Part shown: piece by piece, positions 6,532 to 15,875 of the stretch
Numbering within the stretch: position 1 is the stretch's first letter
Layout: every line of letters starts with the position of its first letter
NCBI RefSeq assembly: GCF_014287775.1
Contig: NZ_JACOOZ010000001.1
Span: 1 to 64,000 of the forward strand
Reading direction: 5' to 3'
DNA from: Eubacterium_G segne
GTDB taxonomy: Bacteria > Bacillota > Clostridia > Lachnospirales > Lachnospiraceae
Length of the DNA stretch: 64,000 nucleotides
The notes under the pieces: model-generated
Told to the model about the DNA's origin: nothing
What the model saw: the letters and a program-made list of their open reading frames with translations, nothing else
The model's database searches: none
Program-made: the position numbers and the translations under genes

Positions 6532-8859
6532 TCAGATTTTTTTCAATTTGGCAAAAGATGCCATCATAACTTTCTGACCTACAGTATCAAAATTAACAGT
6601 TACCTGATAATCACGGCTTCCGTCTTCAATTCCCAAAACCGTTCCCTCGCCAAACTTAATATGTTTTACTCTGTCCCCCACAACATAATCTATATCAGCT
6701 TTTGTTACCTTAAATTCTTTTCCAAAAGAAGGTCTTGTTCCTGAACCATACGCAGGCTTCGTGGCCATTGCCTTATATGCATTTTTTCTTGCACTTGCTG
6801 CATAGCTTCTTGAGCCACCAACTCCTCCGAAATTAACTTCTTCACTTCTTCCACGTCTTATTACCCCGGCACTTCCTCCGCCAAACTGTGAAAATGAAGA
6901 GCTTTTTTCCGCTAATCTGTCTTCCACATTTTTACTGCTAACAATAAGTGGTGGAATTTCCTTAACAAATCTTGATACCACATTGTACTGGGTTTCACCT
7001 CTTACCATACGTTTTTTTGCATAACTGATAGTAAGCTTTTTCATTGCCCTTGTTATAGCCACATAGCAAAGACGACGCTCCTCTTCTAATTCCTCATTGT
7101 CATCAGACATTATGCTCATATATCCCGGGAACAGACCATCTTCCATTCCACACAAAAATACATTTGGAAATTCCAATCCCTTTGCACTGTGTACAGTCAT
7201 TAAAACAACGTAGTCGCTGTCTTCATCAAAAGTATCCAAATCCGAAACCAAAGCAACCTCTTCTAAAAACCTGTCCAAGGTAGGATTCTCTTCCGTTGCC
7301 TCATATTCAGCTATTTTACTTATAAGTTCCTCGATATTTTCGATTCTTCCCTTTGCCTCGTCGCTTCCATCATTCAACAGTTCATTCTGATATCCGCTTT
7401 TAACAAAAATAGTTTCAGCTAAATCCTTAAGGGAACCTGTTTCATACGCCTCCTGAAAGATTTCCATATGATACAGGAAATATTTAACCTTATTAACGGC
7501 TCTTGATAACTTAGGAATATCCTCTACATTTACCAATGCATCGTACAAATCCATTCCCTTTTCCTGAGCATATTCCTTGGCATATCCTATGGTGGTCTCG
7601 CCTATTCCACGTTTTGGAACATTTACAATACGCTCCACTGCCAAATCATCTGTTGTATTGTTTATTATTTTCAAATACGCCAGCATGTCCTTTATTTCTT
7701 TTCTCTGATAGAAATTCTGACCACCTATGATTTTATAAGGTATACTCTTCATAAGAAGCTTTTCCTCTAAGGCACGGGACTGGGCATTGGTTCTGTACAA
7801 AATAGCAAAATCATTATATGAGGCATTATTATTTAAAACCTCTTCCTTAATGGTATTCGCCACCATTTTTGCCTCATCATATCCATCCTCTGCCTTATAT
7901 ATATCTATCTTTGCTCCCTCTTCATTATCACTCCACAATACCTTATCTTTTCTGTTTGTATTATGCTGTATAACTGAATTGGCAGCCTCTAATATATTTT
8001 TCGTGGAACGGTAATTCTGCTCTAATTTTACTACCCTTGCATTAGGAAAATACTTCTCAAACTGAAGAATGTTGGATATATCCGCTCCTCTGAATTTATA
8101 AATTGACTGGTCATCATCACCTACAACACAAAGATTTTTGTTTTTTTCCGCTAACAGCTTCACAAAGGCAAACTGTGCCGCATTGGTATCCTGATACTCA
8201 TCTACCATAATATACTGAAGCCTTTCCTGATAGTTTTCCAGAACTTCCGGAAGCTGTCTGAATAACTTCACTGTCATCATTATTAAATCATCAAAATCCA
8301 AAGCATTGTTTTTATATAAGGTATCCTGATACTCATTATATATTCTGGAAATATTAAGGAGTTTAAAATCCTTTTGTGCCATGGAAGCCACATCGCCTGT
8401 AGTCATAAGCTTATTTTTAAAATCAGATATTTTTCCTAAAACAGAGGATTCTCTATACATTTTGGAATCCAGATTTAATCCCTTAATAATTTCCCTGATA
8501 ACTTTTTTACTGTCGTCTGTGTCATAAATTGAGAAATCATTTTTAAAGCCTATTCTATCTATATATCTTCTAAGGATTCTTACACATGCTGAATGAAATG
8601 TGCTTACCCACACCTGCTCCGCACCAAAGCCAACTATCTTATTTACACGGGTTCTCATTTCAGCAGCTGCTTTATTGGTAAATGTAATTGCCATAATATT
8701 GTATGGATTAACATGTTTCTCTTCAATAAGATACGCTATTCTATGGGTAAGAACTCTTGTCTTGCCGCTTCCTGCCCCCGCTAATATAAGCAACGGTCCT
8801 TCCGTATGATAACATGCTAACTGCTGCATATCATTAAGTGTTTCATAAATACTGCTCAT
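6532..8859 (-). CDS. pcrA: ATP-dependent DNA helicase PcrA/UvrD
   Basis: This superfamily 1A 3'-5' DNA helicase acts in repair and rolling-circle replication. It shows the Walker A motif AGAGSGKT near residue 30, the Q-motif region LNDMQQLA, motif Ia ITFTNKAA, DEYQDTN (motif II), GDDDQSIYKFRGAD (motif III), QNYRST (motif IV), VMTVHSAKGLEF (motif V) and VAITRAMKKL (motif VI). A C-terminal Tudor-like domain (VGDRVKHIKFGEGTV) binds RNA polymerase in PcrA. The length of 775 residues fits. I chose ATG 8859 by family alignment; a TTG at 8883 in the same frame is an alternative. The gene is divergent from the DUF1836 gene. Confidence 0.95.
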   Translation of the reverse strand: MSSIYETLNDMQQLACYHTEGPLLILAGAGSGKTRVLTHRIAYLIEEKHVNPYNIMAITFTNKAAAEMRTRVNKIVGFGAEQVWVSTFHSACVRILRRYIDRIGFKNDFSIYDTDDSKKVIREIIKGLNLDSKMYRESSVLGKISDFKNKLMTTGDVASMAQKDFKLLNISRIYNEYQDTLYKNNALDFDDLIMMTVKLFRQLPEVLENYQERLQYIMVDEYQDTNAAQFAFVKLLAEKNKNLCVVGDDDQSIYKFRGADISNILQFEKYFPNARVVKLEQNYRSTKNILEAANSVIQHNTNRKDKVLWSDNEEGAKIDIYKAEDGYDEAKMVANTIKEEVLNNNASYNDFAILYRTNAQSRALEEKLLMKSIPYKIIGGQNFYQRKEIKDMLAYLKIINNTTDDLAVERIVNVPKRGIGETTIGYAKEYAQEKGMDLYDALVNVEDIPKLSRAVNKVKYFLYHMEIFQEAYETGSLKDLAETIFVKSGYQNELLNDGSDEAKGRIENIEELISKIAEYEATEENPTLDRFLEEVALVSDLDTFDEDSDYVVLMTVHSAKGLEFPNVFLCGMEDGLFPGYMSIMSDDNEELEEERRLCYVAITRAMKKLTISYAKKRMVRGETQYNVVSRFVKEIPPLIVSSKNVEDRLAEKSSSFSQFGGGSAGVIRRGRSEEVNFGGVGGSRSYAASARKNAYKAMATKPAYGSGTRPSFGKEFKVTKADIDYVVGDRVKHIKFGEGTVLGIEDGSRDYQVTVNFDTVGQKVMMASFAKLKKI

Positions 8860-8968
8860 CTTTAATACCGTTTTACCTTTCAAATAATTTTATCTTGTAG
8901 TTTTTAATACTACATATTATAATAAAGTCTATACAAATTATATTCTATTTAAATTTAGGAGGAATAAT

Positions 8969-9559
8969 ATGAACTCAGATGAAATCATTAAGCAGGTTTT
9001 AGATGAAGTGCGTAATTTTAATATAGATGACCTGCCTAACATTGACCTTTATATGGATCAGGTTACCACTTATTTAAATAATAAATTTATTGCAACTAAA
9101 AGACACGAAAACGATAAGCTGCTTACTAAAACCATGATAAATAACTATGCCAAAAGCCGCCTTCTGCCATCACCTGAAAAGAAAAAATATTCCAAGGATC
9201 ATATTATTATCCTTACTATGATTTACTTTTTTAAAAATGTTATATCAATTAATGATGTTACCAAAATTTTGTCACCGCTAATTGAGAAATACTTTCATAA
9301 CGAAGATACGCCTATGGAAAATATAATTAATAATTTTCTTGATTATATAAACAATCAAAATCTTGCCAATCCGGCATCTATTGAATCCGGTTGCTCAGAA
9401 AACATTTTTGATGGCATTGATTCCAATGATGATAATGAGGAATATCTTCATACTTTAAGTATTATAACGTCATTAAGTTATGATATGTTTATCAGAAAAA
9501 TAATGATTGAGAAACTTATTGATTCTCTCCCTGACAACAATACCGAAGACAAGAAATAA
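8969..9559 (+). CDS. DUF1836 domain-containing protein
   Basis: This 196-residue protein is preceded by TTAGGAGGAATAAT. The central part (about 45-160) matches the DUF1836 pattern: a short MerR-like helix-turn-helix (LTKTMINNYAKSRLLPSPEKKKYSKDHI without the spaces of a break) followed by a helical bundle. DUF1836 proteins are small cytoplasmic proteins thought to be DNA-binding, but their role is unproven. It is divergent from pcrA and ends at a strong terminator. Confidence 0.8.
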   Translation: MNSDEIIKQVLDEVRNFNIDDLPNIDLYMDQVTTYLNNKFIATKRHENDKLLTKTMINNYAKSRLLPSPEKKKYSKDHIIILTMIYFFKNVISINDVTKILSPLIEKYFHNEDTPMENIINNFLDYINNQNLANPASIESGCSENIFDGIDSNDDNEEYLHTLSIITSLSYDMFIRKIMIEKLIDSLPDNNTEDKK

Positions 9560-9563
9560 ATCA

Positions 9564-9599
9564 CCGGAAGCGGCATATGCCGCATTCCGGATTTTTTTT
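9564..9599 (+). terminator. Terminator after the DUF1836 gene
   Basis: CCGGAAGCGGCA pairs with TGCCGCATTCCGG, followed by ATTTTTTTT. The hairpin lies between convergent genes and could also serve the YerC-like gene. Confidence 0.85.
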
Positions 9600-9605
9600 G
9601 TTACT

Positions 9606-9896
9606 TTATTTATCTTTTACACGTTCTAAAACCATATCATATCCATCATTTCCATAATTTAATGAACGGTTTACTCTGCTAATGGTAGCCGTTGAAGCTC
9701 CTGTGGAATGGGAAATTTCCAGATAGGTCTTTCCCTCTCTTAGCATCTTTGCCACCTCATAGCGCTGGGAAATGGATAACAGTTCGTTTACCGTACACAC
9801 ATCCTCAAAAAATGTATAACATTCTTCCTTGTCCTTTAAACATAAAATAGCATCAAACAAATGATCAACTTCTGTTGTTCTTATTTTTTTACTCAT
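9606..9896 (-). CDS. YerC/YecD-type TrpR-like regulator
   Basis: This 96-residue protein belongs to the Trp-repressor-like helix-turn-helix superfamily. Visible features are LLSISQRYEVAKMLREGKTYLEISHSTGASTATISRVNRSL, read as helix-turn-helix with the recognition helix at STATISRVN. (That motif spans about residues 40-80.) YerC/YecD proteins are common in Firmicutes; no general target is known to me. The gene is monocistronic, with its own upstream region of about 100 bases before the sortase pair. Confidence 0.85.
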   Translation of the reverse strand: MSKKIRTTEVDHLFDAILCLKDKEECYTFFEDVCTVNELLSISQRYEVAKMLREGKTYLEISHSTGASTATISRVNRSLNYGNDGYDMVLERVKDK

Positions 9897-10005
9897 AATT
9901 CAAACCTCCGGCTATTAATAATAACCCTGTAAATCTATTCTATTTTTACATTTTAACACTCTAAAGTTTGAAAGTCCAGTAATTTATAACTATTTTTAAT
10001 ATTTC

Positions 10006-10836
10006 TTAATTTCTAAACTTCTTTCTTGATATTATAAATACCAAAATCACACCAATTACCATTAATATAATTCCCATTATAACCTGCATTAAAAATTCGT
10101 GACCTACATAATAAGTAAAAAATCTTCTCATATATGCATCAGATATATTAAATTTATAAATAAATCCGTTAGAAATCAATGCTGCAAACAGGGTTAATAA
10201 TGTAACCCCTGCTCCTAATACTCCGTAAGCAATATACCGCATTCCGCGATATGTTTTCGACCTTGATGCCACCAGATAGAACATACACAATATTGCAATA
10301 AGAACACAAACAGGTATTCCTATTAAAAACAGCTTTGTAAAAATGTTAATCATTTTTGCAATATATTCAGAACATGGGATAACCATTTTCTTTTGGTAGA
10401 TTTTTTCCACCTTATTGATGTATTCATCTAAAGATTTCTGCTGCTCATCCGTTAATTTTCCTTTATATTGCTTCTTTATATTCCGGGTTATTTTTGTCTT
10501 TATATATGAAGTATTTATAACCGCTTTTTCCTCATTAATATCAGCGGATAAGGTTGCCATTAAATCTCTCATGGCATTTTTTCTTATAAACACACCATTT
10601 AAATCATTACTTTCAATTCCATAAGGAATGCCTATGTTATAAGCCTCTTCCTTTAATTCTGAACAGATTTTAGTAAACAGGCCCACCTTGTCATATGCGT
10701 GAAATACGGCACGTTCACTAAACATACTATACTTTCCCATTCCTATTAAGGATATTCCCATTATGCACAGCATGAGAATAAATGTCAGTATATAACTTAT
10801 GATTCTTCTTCGTATTATTCTTCCTTTCACTGCCAT
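10006..10836 (-). CDS. Four-pass membrane protein in the sortase operon
   Basis: This 276-residue protein has one N-terminal membrane segment (about 12-32), an extracytoplasmic region of about 120 residues, and three further membrane segments (about 165-190, 200-222, 245-270). It begins seven bases after the sortase stop, so the two are co-transcribed and probably work together at the membrane. No conserved catalytic motif is visible. It may be a sortase partner or chaperone, which is inference from the operon. Confidence 0.65.
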   Translation of the reverse strand: MAVKGRIIRRRIISYILTFILMLCIMGISLIGMGKYSMFSERAVFHAYDKVGLFTKICSELKEEAYNIGIPYGIESNDLNGVFIRKNAMRDLMATLSADINEEKAVINTSYIKTKITRNIKKQYKGKLTDEQQKSLDEYINKVEKIYQKKMVIPCSEYIAKMINIFTKLFLIGIPVCVLIAILCMFYLVASRSKTYRGMRYIAYGVLGAGVTLLTLFAALISNGFIYKFNISDAYMRRFFTYYVGHEFLMQVIMGIILMVIGVILVFIISRKKFRN

Positions 10837-10843
10837 GCACCTC

Positions 10844-12133
10844 CTAGTATTGAATATCCGGACCGGTTACCTTGTCCAGATATACAAACATTCTCTTTTC
10901 CTTCGTACCCTTTAACTTACCAAATGGATAGCATGTATATAAAACAAGGCTTTCTTTATCTGCACTAAGGTCATATGCCTCATCATATTTATCTTCCTCT
11001 ACAATTTTAATATCCTTAACTTTATATTCATAAACTCCATATTCCGTTGTAAATTCAAAAGTCTGCCCCTTCTTAACCTTTTCAAGTTTCTTAAAATATG
11101 TAGTATCATGGGCACCAATTAATATTGTTCCCCCTTCTCCCGGAAGAAAACTTCCATTATACTGACCTGCACCTTTTTTAAGAATATTTCCTCTGTCACC
11201 AAAATAAACCGGAGCTTTTAACTGTAACTTATCACAGGTTATTTCACCATACTGGTCTCCGTATTTTGGAGTTGGTATATCTGAAAGTTTAATTGTCTTT
11301 TTCTGCTTATCCTTCTTAACTGTAGTTTTAACAAACTGTCTGTTACTTTCAACATAGACAGGCTGAGTATTAATAAAATTGTTCTTAACACTTGATGCTA
11401 TATCGTCAAAAAATGTCATTCCCACCATTACGGCTCCAATTACAATTAATCCCATAATGATAGGTACAAAACAGTAACGGAGAATCTGCTTTACAGCCTT
11501 GTATGAAAATGTCTGCATTCTGGCTCTTCTTGTACGTCTGTTAGCCACTTCCAATTCACTTTCATCCTCATCATCTTCATATGTATCGCTATTTCGTCTT
11601 ATTTTTCTTCCCCATCTTCCAAGGTTTAATAAAAGACCTATGATACATAAACCAATAATAGCTGTAAATATTAATTCCGTAGGCATCACTGATTTTTCAT
11701 TTCCTGTATTTTTTACAACATCCTGAAAATCCAGTACAATATATCCTGATGAATCCGTAAAATAAAATACATTTTCCCTGCTGTCATAGGACAATAATAA
11801 ACCTATCGCTGAACCAGCCTTTTCAAAACGGATATAGCTATCCGCCATTTCTTTAGGTGTATCTCCATTTTTTCCGGACAAAGCTTCACCTAAATACTTA
11901 ACAAAATCCTCTGCCTCTCCTTTTCCCAGTGAAATATCATCCTGGCAAAAATAATTTTTCAGCTGATTTATATATCTTTGCTGTACTTTGGCAGGAAATT
12001 TATCTTCTGATATTTTCTCTAAGACATAGCTTTCGTTTTTGTCTAATTGTCCTGCATTTACACTGTTGTTCATCAAACCTGTCATGAATAAACTGCAAAT
12101 CATTATCATAACAGTAGTTACTATCTTTTTCAC
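10844..12133 (-). CDS. Class D-like sortase with an extra N-terminal module
   Basis: The C-terminal part (about 285-425) is a sortase transpeptidase. GAHDTTYF holds the catalytic His, LVLYTCYPF the catalytic Cys, and KEKRMFVY the Arg. The TCYPF context is typical of class D sortases. Ahead of it lie a signal peptide (1-27), a soluble region (about 30-150), a membrane segment (about 155-172), a charged cytoplasmic stretch with EDDEDESE and RRTRR, and a second membrane segment (about 220-243). Ordinary class D sortases are about 200 residues, so this protein is double length. No LPXTG substrate is seen in the window. Confidence 0.85.
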   Translation of the reverse strand: MKKIVTTVMIMICSLFMTGLMNNSVNAGQLDKNESYVLEKISEDKFPAKVQQRYINQLKNYFCQDDISLGKGEAEDFVKYLGEALSGKNGDTPKEMADSYIRFEKAGSAIGLLLSYDSRENVFYFTDSSGYIVLDFQDVVKNTGNEKSVMPTELIFTAIIGLCIIGLLLNLGRWGRKIRRNSDTYEDDEDESELEVANRRTRRARMQTFSYKAVKQILRYCFVPIIMGLIVIGAVMVGMTFFDDIASSVKNNFINTQPVYVESNRQFVKTTVKKDKQKKTIKLSDIPTPKYGDQYGEITCDKLQLKAPVYFGDRGNILKKGAGQYNGSFLPGEGGTILIGAHDTTYFKKLEKVKKGQTFEFTTEYGVYEYKVKDIKIVEEDKYDEAYDLSADKESLVLYTCYPFGKLKGTKEKRMFVYLDKVTGPDIQY

Positions 12134-12162
12134 CTTGTTTCCTCCATAAATTAACCTATTCC

Positions 12163-13038
12163 CTATTGATACTGCTTTCGCAATGTTTTCAATTCTTCCA
12201 CACTGAATTTATAAGTTGTATTACAGAAATCACATTTAACGTCTATTTCCTTGCCGTCATTTATGATTTCATCTAAATCTTTTTTACTTATGCCTGCTAA
12301 TGCCTTTACAATTTTCTCCTTACTGCAGGTACACTTAAATCCGGTTTCGATTTTGTCAGTAAACTCAACACCCATATCTCCCATAACTTCTGTAAGAATA
12401 TCCTCAGGTGTCATGCCCTTTTCCAGCATTTCCGTTACACTGGAAATACTGTTAATTCTTTTTTCCAGCTTGTCTATTACCTCTTCTTCCGCAAAAGGCA
12501 TAAGTTGTACAATAAATCCACCTGCCTGCTTTACGGTATTGTCCTTTGACATAAGAACTCCCAGTCCCACTGCTGACGGAACCTGCTCCGATGCCGCAAA
12601 ATAATAAGTTAAATCCTCTGCTACTTCACTGGTGCCAAGAGGGACCTGGCTGGAATAAGGCTCCTTAAGTCCCATATCCTTAATTACCGTAAGGGTTCCA
12701 TAACCTATGGCAGCGCCTACATCTAATTTTCCTGCATAATTTGCCGGAATAATAACATTGGGATTTCCCACATATCCTTTTACATTTCCGTGAGAATCTG
12801 CTGTAACCGTAACACCGTTTATAGGGCCGTCACCTTTCATCATAATGGTGAGCATGTCCTTTTCACCCTTCATCATTACCCCCATCATGGCTCCTGCACT
12901 AAGCAATCTTCCTAATGCCGCCGTAGCCACAGGACTGGTATTATGATGTTCTCTGGCTGTTTCAACCATTTCCCTTGAAGTAATGGCAAATGCCCTTATT
13001 TGTCTGTTTGCCGCCGTTGCTCTTACTATATAATCCAT
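12163..13038 (-). CDS. hslO: Redox-regulated chaperone Hsp33
   Basis: This 291-residue protein is the full length of Hsp33, a cytosolic holdase activated by oxidation. The C-terminal zinc centre is intact as CTC (FKCTCSKEK) and CDFC, the four cysteines that form disulfides under oxidative stress. The N-terminal part contains REHHNTSPVATAALGRLL and GYVGNP, both typical. It lies 11 bases after the methyltransferase gene, with which it is probably co-transcribed. Confidence 0.95.
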   Translation of the reverse strand: MDYIVRATAANRQIRAFAITSREMVETAREHHNTSPVATAALGRLLSAGAMMGVMMKGEKDMLTIMMKGDGPINGVTVTADSHGNVKGYVGNPNVIIPANYAGKLDVGAAIGYGTLTVIKDMGLKEPYSSQVPLGTSEVAEDLTYYFAASEQVPSAVGLGVLMSKDNTVKQAGGFIVQLMPFAEEEVIDKLEKRINSISSVTEMLEKGMTPEDILTEVMGDMGVEFTDKIETGFKCTCSKEKIVKALAGISKKDLDEIINDGKEIDVKCDFCNTTYKFSVEELKTLRKQYQ

Positions 13039-13049
13039 TATAAATCTCC

Positions 13050-13793
13050 TTATTTCTTTAATACCACATATATTCTGTCATCATCTTCACTTGCATTTTC
13101 ATGGCTAAATGCCCTATATAATGACACAATATTCATACCGGCTTCCTTTGCCGCCTCTTTAATTTCTTCTATTAAATATCCCCGCTGGTAATGTTCTTCA
13201 ACGAATTTATCATATCTGCCGTCATCCCCTTTTATAAACAATGACAACTGATATTCATTTATATTGTCACTTTCATCAAAATAATTATCCCAGATAAAAC
13301 TACATTCGTCCCTGTCTTCTGCAATTACATTATCCCCTATGCTCCTAAAGTACTTAACAGTCTTTAAATCAAAAATAAATACACCCTCCGGTGCAAGATA
13401 CTTTTTAACTCCTTTAATAACTATAACCAAATCATCATACTCCGTTATATAATTGATGCTGTCGCATATGCTAACTGCTGCTGCCACCTGACATGGCAGT
13501 TCCAATTCCCGCATATCCATAGCTACATACAGAATATTATTTTTCACTTCATCAGTTAATTTTTCAAATGCAATTCCCAGCATTTCCGGGGAAATGTCCG
13601 TTCCAATAATATTATAACCTTCTTTAGCCAGACCCATTGTAACATTTCCTGTTCCACAGCCTAACTCAACCAACGTTCCTGTCTCTACCCCGTTATCCTT
13701 CAGCAGTTCACACAGGTAATGACACCACATGGGATAGTCTATATTATCCATAAATTTGTCATAAACCTCGGCAAATCCGGTGTACGCTTCCAT
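13050..13793 (-). CDS. Class I SAM-dependent methyltransferase
   Basis: This 247-residue protein has the SAM-binding motif VELGCGTGNVTMGLA (about 43-57) and a second motif IIGTDISPEML. YTGFAEVYDKFMDNIDYPMW at the N-terminus is characteristic of small-molecule methyltransferases of this group in Clostridia. The substrate cannot be read. It is first in a two-gene operon with hslO. Confidence 0.8.
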   Translation of the reverse strand: MEAYTGFAEVYDKFMDNIDYPMWCHYLCELLKDNGVETGTLVELGCGTGNVTMGLAKEGYNIIGTDISPEMLGIAFEKLTDEVKNNILYVAMDMRELELPCQVAAAVSICDSINYITEYDDLVIVIKGVKKYLAPEGVFIFDLKTVKYFRSIGDNVIAEDRDECSFIWDNYFDESDNINEYQLSLFIKGDDGRYDKFVEEHYQRGYLIEEIKEAAKEAGMNIVSLYRAFSHENASEDDDRIYVVLKK

Positions 13794-13912
13794 AATTTTC
13801 TCCTTCTAAACATACCTAGTTTAATTTTACCAATAATCCCTCTTAAACGCAACCTTGATTAAATTACTTTACTCATTTATACTGTACTTATATTTTTCAA
13901 AAAAGGTGCATT

Positions 13913-14884
13913 ATGGTAGACATTATATTTAACATAAAAAAAGTATGTAAGAGAAAACTTATATTTCCCCTTATAATAACCGTGATTATGCCGGCTATTC
14001 TTTTTTTGTGCCCTTTTTACAATATTTTTCATCCGGATGTTATTGATAACATTAGTGATGTTGACGCCGGTCATAAATATGTTAGCGTCCATGCTGACAG
14101 ACTGTATTATACCGGTTACAATCTGAATAAATCCTTTGGCAGGGAATATGGTTATTATTACTCTATCGATGAAGATAAATGCATTTTTGCCATTGTTCCT
14201 GTAAGTGATACCCCGGCAAAAATTCTAAAGGATTATGATTTCAAGGCCAAAGTGATCAAAAGAAACCGTCCTTTTAAAAAGATGCTTTCAGCCTTTGCCA
14301 ATGATTTAAACTGGAATATAAACGACCTGTCCGGTTTCTCGGAAGATTTCGTTGTAAGTTCCCCAGATTATTCTCCAAAGCTTTATATGGCTATTATGTG
14401 GATAACTCTCTTTATTTTATTTGTTTCCATTAAAAAAGTTATATCAGAAATAATGGGCATTTTCGTTCCCTATTTCTATCCCGTATGTACTTTTCTTGGA
14501 AAGAAAGAGCAAAAAGCTCTTATTGATAACGCCCAAAGTGAGCTTTTATCAGAGAATTATCTTCAAATAAATTCAATGTACATAACTGAAAATTATTTTA
14601 TAGATATTGACAAAAGCTATGTTTCCATAATCCCCTTAAAGGATATAATCTGGTGCTACAGGGTAGGTGAATTACGGTTAAATCCAAACAGCACATCTCC
14701 GGATTACTCCCTTTGTTTTGCCATAAAAAGTGGATCCGTAATAACTGACAGGCATAAAACCAGCGATGAAGCCTTAGAGCTTTTAAATGCCATCCGTGCC
14801 ACTGAATATGACATTATTATCGGTCACTCCGAATCCAAACAAAAGGAAGCCAAGGAACGTTTAAAAGTTTTACGCAATAATTAA
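13913..14884 (+). CDS. Two-pass membrane protein of unknown function
   Basis: This 323-residue protein has membrane segments near 17-36 and 157-180. The loop between them is probably extracytoplasmic. The cytoplasmic C-terminal half (about 205-300: YITENYFIDIDKSYVSIIPLKDIIWCY) alternates short beta strands in a PH-like way. AAAGGTG precedes the ATG. I recognise no catalytic residues. The gene is monocistronic between divergent or convergent neighbours. Confidence 0.6.
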   Translation: MVDIIFNIKKVCKRKLIFPLIITVIMPAILFLCPFYNIFHPDVIDNISDVDAGHKYVSVHADRLYYTGYNLNKSFGREYGYYYSIDEDKCIFAIVPVSDTPAKILKDYDFKAKVIKRNRPFKKMLSAFANDLNWNINDLSGFSEDFVVSSPDYSPKLYMAIMWITLFILFVSIKKVISEIMGIFVPYFYPVCTFLGKKEQKALIDNAQSELLSENYLQINSMYITENYFIDIDKSYVSIIPLKDIIWCYRVGELRLNPNSTSPDYSLCFAIKSGSVITDRHKTSDEALELLNAIRATEYDIIIGHSESKQKEAKERLKVLRNN

Positions 14885-14930
14885 CCGACCTGCCAATTGT
14901 ATGTAACTTTTGGTGGTCGGTTTAATTATG

Positions 14931-15158
14931 TTATTTGGTGCCTCTTCCATTTAATATTCTGTATATAAGTAACATTGCATATATAAATGCCGGTATTACA
15001 ACCATGCACCATGCACTTGCTTTCCATGCATTTGAGAAATCTCCCACACCGAAATTTGTCAGCAACGCAAAAATCAAAGTTAATATTGCACATATAACAA
15101 TTACTATAACTCCTATCATTGCAAGAGTACGTCTTACCTTATCCATATAATCCCTCAT
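14931..15158 (-). CDS. Small two-pass membrane protein
   Basis: A protein of about 75 residues with hydrophobic segments near 13-38 and 48-68 and a basic C-terminus. Three starts are possible: TTG 15179, ATG 15158, or ATG 15146, which has GAGGG five bases upstream. I list the middle one. The family is unknown. Confidence 0.5.
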   Translation of the reverse strand: MRDYMDKVRRTLAMIGVIVIVICAILTLIFALLTNFGVGDFSNAWKASAWCMVVIPAFIYAMLLIYRILNGRGTK

Positions 15159-15310
15159 TTCTGTTATTTGTCTCTGCAAAACAATCCTTTATTAGAAAAA
15201 GATTTATCTTTTACACTGTATCCTATTATATATGAAAGATTAATCTATTGCAATTATTCAATATGGTCGGTATAATTAGAGTGTTTATAACTATATTTTG
15301 GAGGATAACA

Positions 15311-15823
15311 ATGGATAAGAAGTATTTATTGGAAACATGGAGAGAAATTGCATATAATCAGCAACAGACTCAGGAACAGTATGATCAGTTCTGGGGTGCA
15401 TATTTTGCTCAGGAAGTGGAAGTTTACAAAGATCTGCTTAAAAATCACGGCACAGTTGTTTCCGGTACAGTTGAAGAACTTGCCAAGAAATACAACATGG
15501 AAGTTCTTACTATGGTTGGTTTCCTTGACGGAATTAACGAAAGCCTCAAGACACCAAACAACTTAGAGGAGTTGACAGAAACCAGAGAAGTAAGTCTTGA
15601 TTATGATGATGAGCTTCTTTACAAGAACATGGTTGAAGCTAAGGCAGACTGGCTTTACGGTCTTGAAGAATGGAACGACATTCTTGATGCAGACAAGCAG
15701 AAGAAATTATATAAAGAGCAGAAATTATCAGGCACAGTATTTAAAGATAAAAAAATCGGCAGAAATGACCCATGTCCATGTGGAAGTGGAAAAAAATATA
15801 AATATTGCTGTGGCAGAAATTAA
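15311..15823 (+). CDS. SEC-C motif protein
   Basis: This 170-residue cytoplasmic protein ends in a SEC-C zinc motif, GRNDPCPCGSGKKYKYCCG, the metal-binding tail also found in SecA. The rest is helical (WREIAYNQQQTQEQYDQF). GGAGGATAACA precedes ATG 15311, which rules out the longer upstream frame. Proteins like this are widespread in Lachnospiraceae; their role is not known to me. It is followed by a strong bidirectional terminator. Confidence 0.8.
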   Translation: MDKKYLLETWREIAYNQQQTQEQYDQFWGAYFAQEVEVYKDLLKNHGTVVSGTVEELAKKYNMEVLTMVGFLDGINESLKTPNNLEELTETREVSLDYDDELLYKNMVEAKADWLYGLEEWNDILDADKQKKLYKEQKLSGTVFKDKKIGRNDPCPCGSGKKYKYCCGRN

Positions 15824-15841
15824 TTGACTAATATGCATAAT

Positions 15842-15875
15842 AAAACCGGTGGCTGCGAGCCACCGGTTTTATTTT
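15842..15875. terminator. Bidirectional terminator between SEC-C gene and purA
   Basis: AAAACCGGTGGCT-GCG-AGCCACCGGTTTT is a perfect stem followed by ATTTTTT on the plus strand. It can serve both convergent genes. Confidence 0.9.
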
